Positions 15,537 to 21,948 of a stretch of 21,948 bases of DNA are shown here, piece after piece. Each line of letters starts with the position of its first letter. Within the stretch, counting starts at the first letter, position 1. The DNA is taken from assembly GCA_022842805.1 (NCBI GenBank), contig JALHOX010000011.1, positions 1 through 21,948 on the forward strand, written 5' to 3'. This DNA is from Phycisphaerae bacterium (lineage in GTDB: Bacteria; Planctomycetota; Phycisphaerae; UBA1845; Fen-1342). The notes under the pieces are model-generated. The model did no database searches and was not told the DNA's origin. It saw only the letters and a program-made list of their open reading frames with translations. A program made the position numbers and the translations under genes.

Positions 15537-15545
15537 AAAAGGAGG
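15537..15545 (+). promoter_or_regulatory. Strong Shine-Dalgarno site deciding a TTG start
   Basis: AAAAGGAGG lies just before tandem TTG codons at 15548 and 15551. There is no ATG in frame until 15608, so a TTG start is implied. The second TTG has the better spacing (5 nt against 2 nt). Confidence 0.6.
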
Positions 15546-15547
15546 CT

Positions 15548-16540
15548 TTGTTGCAGACCGCGCCTGTAAACGCCATCCCGAACGACGTCCTCGCCGCCGC
15601 CCACGGCATGCGCCCGCTGCGCGAGAGCGGCGACCGCCTCCACCGCGTCGGCGAAAACGGCGTGGTCGCCATCAACGCCACGGGCGACGGCCGCGTCGAG
15701 TTCATCGCCTGGACGACACACGTCCTGGCCTATGTCCACTCCGCCCTCGGCTACCCCGCCTATTACCCCGTCCGCCGCGTCGAGCTGAAAAAGCCGCTCG
15801 TCGCCGTGCTGATGGATCTCGACGGCACAACCGTCCGCAGCGAGGAATTCTGGGTCTGGATCATCGAGCGCACCGTCGCGAGCCTGCGCCGCGAGAGCGC
15901 CTTTCACTTCGAGCCGGCCGACCTGCCCTTCGTCTCGGGCCACAGCGTCTCCGAACATCTGCAATACGCAATTCGAAAATACTGCCCCGCCGCCACGCTC
16001 GAAGAAGCCCGCCGCTGGTACACCGAGCACACCCATCGCGAACTGGCCGAGATCGCCGCCGGTCGCGGCCGCGTCGAGGCCTTCACCCCCGCGCCCGGCG
16101 TCAAGCCATTCCTGCTCTCGCTCAAGCAGCGCGGCCTCAAGCTCGGCCTCGTCACCTCCGGCCTCTACGAAAAAGCCTGGCCCGCCATCGTCGCCGTCTT
16201 TCGCCAGCTCGATCTCGGCTCGCCCACCGACTTTTACGACGCCATCATCAGCGCCGGCTTCGCGCTCCGCCCCGGCTCCGTCGGCACGCTCGGCGAACTC
16301 TCGCCCAAACCGCACCCCTGGCTCTACGCCGAGACCGCTCGCGTCGGCCTCGGCCTGAAGCCCGAACAGAGCGACCACGTCCTCGCCGTCGAAGACAGCG
16401 GCGCCGGAGTCTGCGCCGCCCGCATCGCCGGCTTCCCGACCATCGGCATCGGCGGCGGAAACATCCTGCAAAGCGGCACGCGCGCCCTCTGCGCCGCGTA
16501 CTGCGAGACCTTTGACGAAATCGCGGCGCTCATCGCCTGA
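15548..16540 (+). CDS. HAD-superfamily phosphatase/phosphoglucomutase-like hydrolase
   Basis: A 330-residue (or 329 from the second TTG) HAD hydrolase of the beta-phosphoglucomutase-like subfamily. Motif I is MDLDGTT (nucleophile Asp90, acid/base Asp92), motif II is VTSG (202-205), motif III is SPKPHPWLY with Lys254, and motif IV is VEDSGAG (281-287). The helical cap is in the usual place between motifs I and II. An 80-residue N-terminal extension precedes the core, where most relatives start within ten residues of motif I; it looks like a small alpha/beta module (VVAINATGDGRVEFIAWTTHVL). The substrate is probably a sugar or related phosphate, judged only from the neighbouring GH38-like protein and sugar-type symporter. 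The gene for the GH38 protein starts 39 nt downstream. Confidence 0.85.
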   Translation: MLQTAPVNAIPNDVLAAAHGMRPLRESGDRLHRVGENGVVAINATGDGRVEFIAWTTHVLAYVHSALGYPAYYPVRRVELKKPLVAVLMDLDGTTVRSEEFWVWIIERTVASLRRESAFHFEPADLPFVSGHSVSEHLQYAIRKYCPAATLEEARRWYTEHTHRELAEIAAGRGRVEAFTPAPGVKPFLLSLKQRGLKLGLVTSGLYEKAWPAIVAVFRQLDLGSPTDFYDAIISAGFALRPGSVGTLGELSPKPHPWLYAETARVGLGLKPEQSDHVLAVEDSGAGVCAARIAGFPTIGIGGGNILQSGTRALCAAYCETFDEIAALIA

Positions 16541-16579
16541 GCCGCCGCTCAATCATCGGAAACCGAGTCGACCAAGCCC

Positions 16580-19513
16580 ATGGCCAAACGCAAACAAAAT
16601 CAACCCACCGGCAAGCCCGCTCGAAAACCCGCACCGAAGCGCCTCGCCGCCTCGCTGACGCAATGCCACTTCGTCTCCAACACCCACTGGGACCGCGAGT
16701 GGAAAGCATCCGCCCAGCGCAATCGCTATCGCCTCGTCCAGATGATGGACACCCTGCTCGAAATCCTCGAGCGCGAGCCGAAGTACAAATCGTTTCACCT
16801 CGACTCCCAGGTCGCCCCCCTGCTCGACTACCTCGAAATCCGCCCCGAGCGCGAAGCCGCCATCCGCAAGCTCGCCAAGGCCGGCCGCCTCATCCTCGGC
16901 CCCTGGCTCACCCTGCCCGACGAATTCTGCATCAGCGGCGAATCGCTCATCCGCAATCTGCTCTTCGGCCACGAAGTCGCCGCAAAGTTCGGCCCCGTCG
17001 CCAAGACCGGCTATTCGCCCTTCTCCTGGGGACAAATCTCGCAGATGCCGCAAATCTATCGCGGCTTCGGCATCGAGATGATCATGTTCTACCGCGGCGT
17101 AAACACGCTCGTCGCGCCGCGGGCAGAGTTCGTCTGGCGCGGCCCCGACGGCAGCCAGATCGTCGGCTCGCGTCTCGGCTACCGTCCGCGCTACAACGCC
17201 TGGTACGTCCTGCAGCGCCCGGCTTACTGGGGCCTGCCGCTCGACAAGCTCAACCATTTCGAGCGCCGCTGGGCCCAGGGCGCCGGCCCCTTCCGCATGA
17301 TCGACGCCGCCAACGAAGACTGCGAATACACACTCGCCCACGCCCCCTATGCATACGACGCCAAGGTCATGCCCGCCGCCGCGGAGCAGGCCCTGCGCGA
17401 GCAAAACGGCGACTGGAGCACCCGCCACCGCCTCTGGTCCGCCGGCCACGATCAGTCGTACCCCGATGTGCGCGAAGTGCGGCTCGTCGCCGACAGCGCC
17501 AAAGCGCTCCGCGGCAAGGCCAACGTCTTCCACAGCACCATCGCCGACTTTCAGGCCGGCGTGTTGAAGTCGTGGAACCCCGCCTGGCCCGTCGTGAAGG
17601 GCGAAATGCGCCACACCTTCACAAAGGGCAGCACCAGCCCCCTGCTCGGCTGGATTCTCTCCGCCCGCACCTATCTCAAGCAGGACAACCACGCCACCGA
17701 ACACCTGCTGACCACACTCGCCGAACCGCTCAGCGTCTTTGCCTCGCTGCTCGGCGCGCCCTACCCGCGCGCCTTCGTCCGCGAGGCCTATCGCCATCTG
17801 CTGCTCAACCACGCCCACGACTCCATCGGCGGCTGCGGCCGCGACGTCGTCGCCAACGACATGCTCTATCGCTCGCGCCAATCGCGCGAGATCGCCACCT
17901 GCATGATGGAGACCGCCCTGCGCGAGATCGCCGGCGCAGTCGACCTTCGCGACTGGCGGCCCGACGACATGGCCATCGTCGTCTACAACCCGCTGCCGAA
18001 TCGACGCAGCGAAACCCTCTCGCTCGCCATCGACATCCCGCGCGAATGGTCCGCCGCCGCCTTCACCCTCGAAACCGACGACGGCGCCTCGATTCCTCTG
18101 CAGACCGACCGCGTCGAGCGCGGCTACAGCGAAGCCGTCGAAAACCCCAGCGACGTCGTCGGCTATCTCCTCGCCGATCGTCACCACATCCGCGCCGCCG
18201 TGCCCGACCTCCCCGGCTGCGGCTATCGCACGCTGCGCGTCCGCCGCGGCGGCGCGCCGATCGCCGCGAATGATTCGCTCCGCACCGGCCGCGGCTACAC
18301 GATGCGCAACGAACATCTGGAAGTCACGATCAACGACAACGGCACCGTCCGCATCGTCGACCTGGCCAACGGTGCCGTCTACGACCGCCTCGCCTACCTC
18401 GCCGACAGCGCCGCCGGCGGCAACCCATGGCAGCATCAGCCGCCCGAAAACGACATCCAATTCACAACCATGGATCTGCCGCGCCCGGCCGAAATCCGCG
18501 TCCTTCGCGAAGGTCCGCTCGAATGCACGTTCGAAGTCGCCTTCGACTGGCTGCTGCCCAGCGGCCTCAGCGAAGACGGCAAATCGCGCCGCCGCTCGCA
18601 AACCGCGATGCCCGTCCGCACGCGCATCACGCTTCGCCGCGGCCAGCCCTGGCTCGAGCTCGAAACCACGATCGAAAACACGATTCGCGATCATTACCTA
18701 CGCGTCTGCTTCCCCACCGGCCTGCGCGGCGCGACTCACGCCGATGCCCAGACCCCGCTCGACGTCGTCCGCCGCCCCATCGCCCCGCCCGACCCGGCCC
18801 AGTTCGACGAGCCATGGCAGGCCGAGCAGCCGATGCAGGGCTTCGTGGACATCAGCGACCAGGGCCGCGGCCTCGCCGTCTTCGGCGAAGGGCTACGGGC
18901 CTACACCTCCAAAGACGACCCGCAGCGCACCATCGAACTCACGCTCATCCGCGCCTACGAGATGAAATTCTTCATCCCCGAGCGCGCCGATCGCCCGCAC
19001 CTCTCCGCCGATTCGCAAATGCCCGGCCGCCACACCTTCCGCTACGCCGTGATGCCGCACATCGGCGATTGGCAGACGGGCGGCGTCTGGCAGGCCGCCG
19101 CTCGATTCCTCACGCCCCCGCTCGCCGCGCAAATCGGCCCGACCGCGCACGGCACACAGCCGCGCACGCGCTCCTTCCTCGAGCTCGAACCCGACATGCT
19201 GCACATCTCCGCCATCAAGCAGAGCGAAGACGGCAAGGGCTGGATCGTCCGCCTGCTCAACCCGAGCGACGCTCCGCTGCAAGGCCGCATCCGCCTCAAC
19301 GCCGGCCGCGCCCCAGCGAAAACGCAGGATTCACTCATGAAGCGCGTCGAAAACGAATACGCCCTGCCCGCCGCACCCGGGCCAAAGTGGAAGACGGTTC
19401 GCCTCGTCTCCCTCGCCGAAGCGCCGGGCAAATCGCTGACGTTGGACCGCGAAGGCTGGGCCAAAATCGAAGCCGGCGCGAAGCAGATTTTGACGATCGA
19501 GTTTCGCTCGTAG
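16580..19513 (+). CDS. GH38 alpha-mannosidase-like protein lacking the usual nucleophile
   Basis: A 977-residue protein with the full GH38 architecture. The catalytic domain opens with the metal-site HWDREW (His36, Asp38), then LDSQVAPLLDYLEIRPE, GPWLTLPDEFCISGESLIRN, and NHAHDSIGGCGRD (410-422) with the later His ligand. The central helical and large C-terminal beta domains follow. GH38 enzymes cleave alpha-mannosides using an Asp that is both nucleophile and metal ligand, in a segment like GYxPDSFGQxxQMPQI. Here the segment is GYSPFSWGQISQMPQI, with Phe148 in place of that Asp (codon at 17021-17023). Either a different residue is used or the protein is not a classical mannosidase. There is no signal peptide (the N-terminus is Lys/Arg/Pro-rich), so it is cytoplasmic. 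It sits between the phosphatase and the symporter. Confidence 0.85.
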   Translation: MAKRKQNQPTGKPARKPAPKRLAASLTQCHFVSNTHWDREWKASAQRNRYRLVQMMDTLLEILEREPKYKSFHLDSQVAPLLDYLEIRPEREAAIRKLAKAGRLILGPWLTLPDEFCISGESLIRNLLFGHEVAAKFGPVAKTGYSPFSWGQISQMPQIYRGFGIEMIMFYRGVNTLVAPRAEFVWRGPDGSQIVGSRLGYRPRYNAWYVLQRPAYWGLPLDKLNHFERRWAQGAGPFRMIDAANEDCEYTLAHAPYAYDAKVMPAAAEQALREQNGDWSTRHRLWSAGHDQSYPDVREVRLVADSAKALRGKANVFHSTIADFQAGVLKSWNPAWPVVKGEMRHTFTKGSTSPLLGWILSARTYLKQDNHATEHLLTTLAEPLSVFASLLGAPYPRAFVREAYRHLLLNHAHDSIGGCGRDVVANDMLYRSRQSREIATCMMETALREIAGAVDLRDWRPDDMAIVVYNPLPNRRSETLSLAIDIPREWSAAAFTLETDDGASIPLQTDRVERGYSEAVENPSDVVGYLLADRHHIRAAVPDLPGCGYRTLRVRRGGAPIAANDSLRTGRGYTMRNEHLEVTINDNGTVRIVDLANGAVYDRLAYLADSAAGGNPWQHQPPENDIQFTTMDLPRPAEIRVLREGPLECTFEVAFDWLLPSGLSEDGKSRRRSQTAMPVRTRITLRRGQPWLELETTIENTIRDHYLRVCFPTGLRGATHADAQTPLDVVRRPIAPPDPAQFDEPWQAEQPMQGFVDISDQGRGLAVFGEGLRAYTSKDDPQRTIELTLIRAYEMKFFIPERADRPHLSADSQMPGRHTFRYAVMPHIGDWQTGGVWQAAARFLTPPLAAQIGPTAHGTQPRTRSFLELEPDMLHISAIKQSEDGKGWIVRLLNPSDAPLQGRIRLNAGRAPAKTQDSLMKRVENEYALPAAPGPKWKTVRLVSLAEAPGKSLTLDREGWAKIEAGAKQILTIEFRS

Positions 19514-19525
19514 CGCGGAGCGCCC

Positions 19526-21280
19526 TTGCACCCCATCGACATCTCCATCCTCGCCGCCTACTTCCTCGCCGTCTTCGCCATCGCCTTCGCCGTCCGCCGC
19601 GGCGCCGCCCGCGATATCGACAGCTACTTCCTCGGCGACCGCTCCATGCGCTGGTGGCTCCTCGGCGCCTCCGGAATGGCCTCCAACGTCGACATGGCCG
19701 GCACCATGGTCATCGCCGCCCTGCTCTTCACCTTCGGCTTCAGCGGCTTCTTCGTCGAGATGCGCGGCGGAATCGTCCTCATCATGGCCTTCTTCCTCGC
19801 CTTCACCGGCAAGTGGACCCGCCGCTCCGGCAAGATGACCATCGCCGAGTGGATGGAGTTCCGCTTCGGCCCCGGTCCGCAAGGTCAGGCCCCGCGCCTG
19901 CTCGCCGCCATCTTCAACATCCTCTTCTTCACCTGGTGCATCGCCTACTTCGCGGTCGGCTCGCGAAAGTTTCTTGAGTCATTCCTGCCCTGGGACGCCC
20001 AGCTCTGCTCCGCCGCCCTGATCGTCATCGTCATGATCTACACCGCCTTCGCCGGCCTCAAAGGCGTCGTCTGGACCGATGTCTTCCAAGGCCTCCTCGT
20101 CCTCATTCTCGCCGTCGTCATCTCGTGGAAAGCCTTCTTCGCCACCGCCGATCACGCCGCCCTCCGCGCCCTCACCGGCGACGCCTGGATGAGCCTCACA
20201 CCCGCCTGGCAGATCGACCCCATGCCCGGCTACGAAGGCCTGCGCTATCTCGGCCTCGCCATCGCGCTTTACAGCATCAAGACGCTTATCGACGGCTTCT
20301 CCGGCGCCGGCGGTTACATGGCCCAGCGCTACTTCGCCGCCGCCAGCGACAAAGAATGCGCCCTCGCCAGCCTCTGGTGGATCGTGCTCATGGCCGCCCG
20401 CTGGCCGCTCATGATGGGCATCGCCGTGCTCGGCTTCACGCTAAAAGACCGCGTCGCCGACCCCGAAATGGTCCTCCCCGTCGTCATCCGCGACCTCTTC
20501 CCCGTCGGCATGCGCGGCCTGCTGATCGTCGGCCTGCTCGCCGCGGCAATGTCAACGTACAGCTCCATCATGAACGCCGGCGCAAGCTACTTCGTCAAGG
20601 ACATCTATCAGGCCTTCATCCGCCGCGAAGCAGGCGACCGCGAATTGGTCATCGCCAGCTACTCCTCCACCATCGTGCTCGCCATCATCGGCCTCATGCT
20701 CGCCAACGCCACTGAGTCGATCAACGAAGTCTGGAGCTGGCTCAATATCGGCCTCGGCTCGGGACTCATTCTGCCCAACATGCTCCGCTGGTACTGGTGG
20801 CGGCTCAACGGCTGGGGCTACGCCGCCGGCGCCGCCGCGGGAATGGTCATCGCCCTCACGCAGCAATCGCTCAAAGCCCTCGGACTGTTGAGCGGCTTCC
20901 ACGAGCAATGGATCGAAGTCGCCACCTTCGCCGCCATCATCGGCGGCTCACTCGCGGCGATGATCCTCGTCTCGTTGCTCACACCGCGCACGCCGCCCCA
21001 AGTCTTGCATGACTTCTACCGCAAGACCCGCCCCGCCGGTTTCTGGAGCCCAATCCGCGCCACGCTGCCGCCCCCGGAGCAGCAATCGATTCTCGCCGAA
21101 AACCGCTCCGACTTCGTCGCGCTGCTGATCGCCGTCCCCTGGCAACTCGTCCTCTTCCTGCTCCCCATGGCGATCATCGTCAAGCACTGGACCTACGCGG
21201 GCTGGCTCGCCCTCGCGCTCCTCATCCTCAGCGCGCTGCTCTACCAACTCTGGCTGCGACCGATTCTGCGCCGCGCTTGA
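19526..21280 (+). CDS. Sodium:solute symporter (SSS family)
   Basis: A 584-residue inner-membrane transporter with about 13-14 hydrophobic helices. The N-terminal run (DISILAAYFLAVFAIAFAVR, then DIDSYFLGDRSMRWWLLGASGMASNVDMAGT) is characteristic of sodium:solute symporters, where unwound TM1 and later helices form sodium and substrate sites. FAGLKGVVWTDVFQGLL and FSGAGGYMAQRYFAA are further family segments. The substrate is not readable from sequence; a sugar or glycoside is suggested by its operon. The start is TTG at 19526 with GGAG at 19517-19520 (5-nt spacing), only 12 nt after the GH38-like stop, which supports co-transcription and perhaps translational coupling. Confidence 0.88.
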   Translation: MHPIDISILAAYFLAVFAIAFAVRRGAARDIDSYFLGDRSMRWWLLGASGMASNVDMAGTMVIAALLFTFGFSGFFVEMRGGIVLIMAFFLAFTGKWTRRSGKMTIAEWMEFRFGPGPQGQAPRLLAAIFNILFFTWCIAYFAVGSRKFLESFLPWDAQLCSAALIVIVMIYTAFAGLKGVVWTDVFQGLLVLILAVVISWKAFFATADHAALRALTGDAWMSLTPAWQIDPMPGYEGLRYLGLAIALYSIKTLIDGFSGAGGYMAQRYFAAASDKECALASLWWIVLMAARWPLMMGIAVLGFTLKDRVADPEMVLPVVIRDLFPVGMRGLLIVGLLAAAMSTYSSIMNAGASYFVKDIYQAFIRREAGDRELVIASYSSTIVLAIIGLMLANATESINEVWSWLNIGLGSGLILPNMLRWYWWRLNGWGYAAGAAAGMVIALTQQSLKALGLLSGFHEQWIEVATFAAIIGGSLAAMILVSLLTPRTPPQVLHDFYRKTRPAGFWSPIRATLPPPEQQSILAENRSDFVALLIAVPWQLVLFLLPMAIIVKHWTYAGWLALALLILSALLYQLWLRPILRRA

Positions 21281-21284
21281 TTCA

Positions 21285-21335
21285 CCCCATCACGCGCTCC
21301 GAGCCGCCAAGCGCAACCATTTTGCATCGATGGGG
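21285..21335 (+). terminator. Weak inverted repeat after the symporter gene
   Basis: CCCCATC (21285-21291) pairs with GATGGGG (21329-21335) across a 37-nt loop, starting 4 nt past the stop. There is no T tract, so it may only be an mRNA 3'-end structure. Confidence 0.25.
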
Positions 21336-21360
21336 CGGATGCTACGACCCAACAATTCTC

Positions 21361-21397
21361 GTTCCCCTTCGGAACACCCCACCCTATAGTGGGTTCC
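21361..21397 (+). promoter_or_regulatory. Promoter and overlapping inverted repeats before the SecD-like lipoprotein
   Basis: TATAGT (21385-21390) is a five-of-six -10 element ending 9 nt before the ATG at 21400. TTCCCC at 21362-21367 is a poor -35 at 17-nt spacing. The -10 is flanked by CCCAC (21378-21382) and GTGGG (21389-21393), and GTTCC/GGAAC (21361-21365, 21371-21375) lies just upstream. Together these look like an operator or a hairpin over the promoter. The geometry suggests a leaderless or near-leaderless mRNA. Confidence 0.4.
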
Positions 21398-21399
21398 GC

Positions 21400-21864
21400 A
21401 TGATTCGTCACGCTCTACTACTCGCGGCCTTGCTCTGCCTCCCCGGTTGCTCACTTCTCGAGCGCTTTCGCATTACCCCCGCGGAGCCCACAAAGCCCGC
21501 CGCCCTGCGCCTCCAAATCGCCAGCGAAACCCCGGTCGACGGCTGGACCGAAACCCGCGACGAGGAGGATCGCACGATCTACGTCTCGCCCGAAGTCATC
21601 CTGACCGAGATCGACATTAGCGACTCCGCCTCCATCCACAGCGAGACCACCCACGGCGTCCAGCTCGCCTTCGTCGGCATGGGCGCCGATCGATTGGGGC
21701 GGATCAGCGCGGCGAACATCGGCAAGCGCATGGCGATCTTCGTCGACGACAAAGTCGTCGCGTCGCCCCGCATTCGAACCAGCGTGCGCGATCGCGCGGT
21801 GATCACCGGCGATTTCACCCGCGAACAGGCCCAGACCCTCGCCAAGCGACTCCAGCCCTCCTAA
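21400..21864 (+). CDS. Lipoprotein with stand-alone SecDF P1-head-like domain
   Basis: A 154-residue protein. The N-terminus is a lipoprotein signal, MIRHALLLAALLCLPGC, with lipobox Cys17. Residues about 48-153 resemble the periplasmic P1-head region of SecD (KPAALRLQIASE, GRISAANIGKRMAIFVDDKVVASPRIR, ITGDFTREQAQTLAKRL). SecD itself is a polytopic protein-export component of about 400-600 residues; here the head alone is tethered by a lipid. The frame is open upstream to 21277, but the lipoprotein signal and the -10 element place the start at 21400. There is no evident Shine-Dalgarno site. No secF or transmembrane SecD part follows. Its role in export is inferred; it could be a diverged envelope protein. 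Confidence 0.8.
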   Translation: MIRHALLLAALLCLPGCSLLERFRITPAEPTKPAALRLQIASETPVDGWTETRDEEDRTIYVSPEVILTEIDISDSASIHSETTHGVQLAFVGMGADRLGRISAANIGKRMAIFVDDKVVASPRIRTSVRDRAVITGDFTREQAQTLAKRLQPS

Positions 21865-21883
21865 AACCAGTCGCCGCCTGGTT
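21865..21883 (+). terminator. Stem-loop directly after the SecD-like lipoprotein gene
   Basis: AACCAG (21865-21870) and CTGGTT (21878-21883) form a 6-bp stem with a 7-nt loop immediately after the stop. It is not followed by a T tract, so termination is uncertain. Confidence 0.35.
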
Positions 21884-21920
21884 CTACGGGCCGGCCAGGC
21901 AGCGCGTCGATAAGAGGGGA

Positions 21921-21948
21921 ATGCCTCGCCGATTCGAATTCCGGCTCT
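21921..21948 (+). CDS. Possible start of another gene at the right edge (3' partial)
   Basis: An ATG at 21921 opens a frame reading MPRRFEFRL to the window edge, with GAGG at 21914-21917 close upstream. The opening resembles the F-x-FRL start of FliJ-like flagellar coiled-coil proteins, but nine residues are far too few to name it. Confidence 0.25.

Larger units (their letters stand above)
15129..15547. other. Divergent intergenic region (419 nt)
   Basis: This lies between the PEP-CTERM gene (-) and the HAD phosphatase gene (+). It holds the strong ribosome-binding site of the former at its left end, an AT-richer stretch at 15168-15192, and the promoter and ribosome-binding site of the latter at its right end (15468-15545). 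The middle (about 15250-15460) contains an open frame of low-complexity Arg/His/Ala character with no ribosome-binding site. I see no gene or RNA there. Confidence 0.6.

Noticed and set aside
16553..18694. A 713-codon minus-strand open frame opposite the GH38-like gene.
   Set aside because: The GH38 motifs on the plus strand are unambiguous, and the antisense translation is Gly/Ala/Val/Asp-rich without structure.
1..21948. CRISPR arrays, tRNA or rRNA genes, insertion sequences, phage or integrase genes.
   Set aside because: I looked for direct-repeat arrays, cloverleaf-like segments and transposase or integrase motifs and saw none.

Overview
The window is GC-rich, gene-dense bacterial chromosome. 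Several signatures together suggest a Planctomycetota genome, probably of the Phycisphaerae type: secreted proteins ending in dockerin-like Asp-rich repeats, a golvesin-like domain on a GHL10-type hydrolase, an H-X9-DG type prepilin, a PEP-CTERM protein, and a short interspersed repeat that translates as GGTGVPPV. This assignment is by motif only. I saw no tRNA, rRNA, CRISPR array, transposase or phage gene.

Layout. (1) 2-1120 (+): the 3' end of a secreted glycoside-hydrolase-like gene. (2) 1200-6136 (+): a three-gene unit. It holds a fully equipped PilT-like ATPase, then a membrane-anchored GspE/PilB-like protein whose Walker A, Walker B and His boxes are all degraded, then a large CvpA-like membrane protein. 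It has a structured leader in front and a long stem-loop behind. (3) 6168-6962 (+): a Cys-rich two-helix membrane protein. (4) 7036-10396 (-): a small secreted protein, GlpX-type fructose-1,6-bisphosphatase with its own intrinsic terminator, and a membrane M48 metallopeptidase. (5) 10477-11127 (+): a divergent TrpF, ending at a bidirectional terminator. (6) 11200-15128 (-): a surface cluster with a lamin-tail/dockerin protein, a type IV prepilin-like protein and a lamin-tail PEP-CTERM protein. (7) 15468-21280 (+): a promoter and three-gene run coding for a HAD phosphatase, a GH38 alpha-mannosidase-like protein and a sodium:solute symporter. This is probably a carbohydrate uptake and processing operon. 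(8) 21400-21864 (+): a lipoprotein carrying a stand-alone SecD P1-head-like domain. The first codons of another possible gene lie at the right edge.

How the parts may work together. The PilT/pseudo-PilB/CvpA unit looks like an envelope machine in which one true ATPase works with a catalytically dead, membrane-tethered relative. The 11.2-15.1 kb cluster makes exported surface proteins that use three different export or anchoring routes. In the 15.5-21.3 kb operon the GH38 protein keeps its family's metal-binding His and Asp residues but has Phe where the catalytic nucleophile Asp belongs, so its chemistry is uncertain. The best candidates for something undescribed are the degenerate ATPase unit and the nucleophile-less GH38 protein.
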